DNA from: Natrinema sp. CBA1119 | GTDB taxonomy: Archaea; Halobacteriota; Halobacteria; Halobacteriales; Natrialbaceae | Length of the DNA: 64,000 bases | NCBI RefSeq assembly: GCF_002572525.1 | Contig: NZ_PDBS01000001.1 | Span: 3,286,001 to 3,350,000, forward strand | Direction of reading: 5' to 3' | Shown here: in pieces, positions 63,097-64,000 of the stretch | Layout: every line of letters starts with the position of its first letter | Numbering within the stretch: position 1 is the first letter of the stretch | Translations under genes and position numbers: made by a program | The notes under the pieces: generated by a model | What the model was told of the DNA's origin: nothing | Seen by the model: the letters and a program-made list of their open reading frames with translations, nothing else | The model's database searches: none

Positions 63097-63933
63097 ATGG
63101 AGCGGATGCCGCTCGGAATCTCACGGCTCGACCGAACGATCGGCGGCGGTGCACCGACCGGGAGCGTCGTCCTCCTGGCCGGCGAATCCGGTGCCGGGGC
63201 GCGGGAGTTCTGTTACACGAGCGCCGCGATGAACGGGCTTATCGACGCCGATCCCGAACTGTTCGACCTCTACTACGGCGACCTCGAGCCGGGGACGACG
63301 GTCCCCGAGGCCGTCCACTACGTCTCGTTTACGGACGAACGAAGCGCCATCGTCAGCGAAATGGAGTTCGTCATGGACGAGGAACTCGTCCGGGCGGGGA
63401 CGGACGACGTCTCGTTCGTCGAACTCGCCGAGGAGTACTTCCAGCTGACGCCGGTTCCGACCGCCTGGTACGCCGAGGGGATGGCCGACATCACCGAACT
63501 CGGCTCGCACAACGAGCGCACCGACGTCCTCGAGGCGCTGGGCGAGTACCTGACCGAGCACGCGACGGGGAACCTCGTCGTGATCGACTCGCTGACCGAC
63601 CTCGTCGCGGTGGCCGACGACCGGCTCGGGCTGTCGGACCTGACCGTCCTGCTGAAAGGGCTCAAACGGGCGTCACACCGCTGGGGCGGCGTGATCCTGT
63701 TGCTCATCAACTCGGACCTCCTCGAGCCCACGGAGCTCGGCCGGATCAAGGAGGCAACCGACGGTACGCTACTGTTCGAGTGGGAGAGCGGCGGCTCGGA
63801 GCGAGCGCGCACGCTCGTCGTCGAGCAGTTTCGCGGCGTGCTCTCCCGGCTCGAGGACGAGGATATCGTCAGGTTCGAGACCGAGATCCACGACGGCGGG
63901 TTCGATATCAGCAACGTCAGGAAGATTCGGTAG
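63097..63933 (+). CDS. Haloarchaeal RecA/KaiC-like protein with degenerate Walker A (HTR-like)
   Basis: A 278-residue protein with the RecA-like start MERMPLGISRLDRTIGGGAP and a P-loop position GESGAGAREF in which the usual lysine and serine/threonine are Ala and Arg. The Walker B-like strand LVVIDSLTDLVAV is kept. Haloarchaeal proteins of this type (called HTR-like) share the altered loop, so ATP hydrolysis is unlikely; a regulatory or scaffold role is more plausible. A TATA-like aatacgtaa lies about 30 bases before the ATG. Confidence 0.82.
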   Translation: MERMPLGISRLDRTIGGGAPTGSVVLLAGESGAGAREFCYTSAAMNGLIDADPELFDLYYGDLEPGTTVPEAVHYVSFTDERSAIVSEMEFVMDEELVRAGTDDVSFVELAEEYFQLTPVPTAWYAEGMADITELGSHNERTDVLEALGEYLTEHATGNLVVIDSLTDLVAVADDRLGLSDLTVLLKGLKRASHRWGGVILLLINSDLLEPTELGRIKEATDGTLLFEWESGGSERARTLVVEQFRGVLSRLEDEDIVRFETEIHDGGFDISNVRKIR

Positions 63934-64000
63934 CGGTCGATCGGCTCAGCGACTGAGTTCGAACCAACGCTTATCCGACTGATGACCCTATTAGGAGCAG

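Overview
This window comes from a halophilic archaeon, most likely a member of the Natrialbales (a Natrinema/Haloterrigena-type genome). The reasons are the very acidic proteins, the high G+C with abundant ctcgag, Tat signal peptides and lipoboxes, haloarchaea-restricted families (DUF7344, DUF6517, HTH_10 activators, TIGR04024-type F420 enzymes), and many TATA boxes about 25-30 bases before start codons, the geometry of leaderless transcripts. The genus is inferred; the haloarchaeal assignment is firm.

Layout. 1-2.5 kb: the right end of an IS5-family element that has cut off the C-terminus of an XPB/Rad25-type helicase. 2.6-8.6 kb: RNase HI, then grpE-dnaK-dnaJ. 8.6-19.7 kb: ATP-grasp enzyme, DJ-1/PfpI protein, truncated AMP-binding-like protein, FAD/Rieske oxidoreductase, MFS transporter, a MoaD/SAMP-like protein beside a tungsten-type aldehyde:ferredoxin oxidoreductase, HAD hydrolase, GNAT enzyme and small proteins. 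20.4-25.2 kb: methylmalonyl-CoA mutase large subunit and epimerase, separated by a secreted cupredoxin-sugar dehydrogenase fusion. 25.2-31.3 kb: lipoproteins, DoxX, a flavin reductase, and korAB, with korA frameshifted. 31.4-41 kb: aminotransferase, a 700-base hairpin-rich intergenic region, second DJ-1 protein, quinone reductase, F420 enzyme, FAD-linked lactate/glycolate-type dehydrogenase, secreted HExxH protein, TrkH. 41-47 kb: amidase, ThDP enzyme, frameshifted UbiA prenyltransferase, YchF. 47-53 kb: DUF7344 and HTH_10 regulators, HTH-GNAT protein, secreted pectate-lyase-like protein with a RICIN remnant, membrane HExxH protein. 53.5-64 kb: MutY, several tiny zinc-ribbon proteins, archaeal RecJ-like DHH enzyme, JAMM protease, FAD synthase RibL, IlvD, glycosyltransferase, beta-RFAP-synthase-like GHMP protein and a degenerate RecA/KaiC-like protein.

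How genes fit together. The clearest functional units are the GrpE/DnaK/DnaJ chaperone set, the KorAB 2-oxoacid:ferredoxin oxidoreductase, the Mcm/Mce propionyl-CoA branch, and the MoaD-like/AOR tungstopterin pair. The rest is mostly single-gene transcription units.

Most unusual structure. Intergenic spaces hold an unnamed dispersed element: a 57-base block (two copies, inverted relative to each other, two mismatches) followed by runs of perfect 7-10 bp hairpins, nearly all with three-base loops. Stem bases differ between copies but pairing is kept, which suggests selection on structure. A third hairpin run lies next to copy two. Three sets of 22-28-base tandem repeats sit just after gene ends. 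Two genes (korA, ubiA-like) carry frameshifts that are either real lesions or sequence errors.
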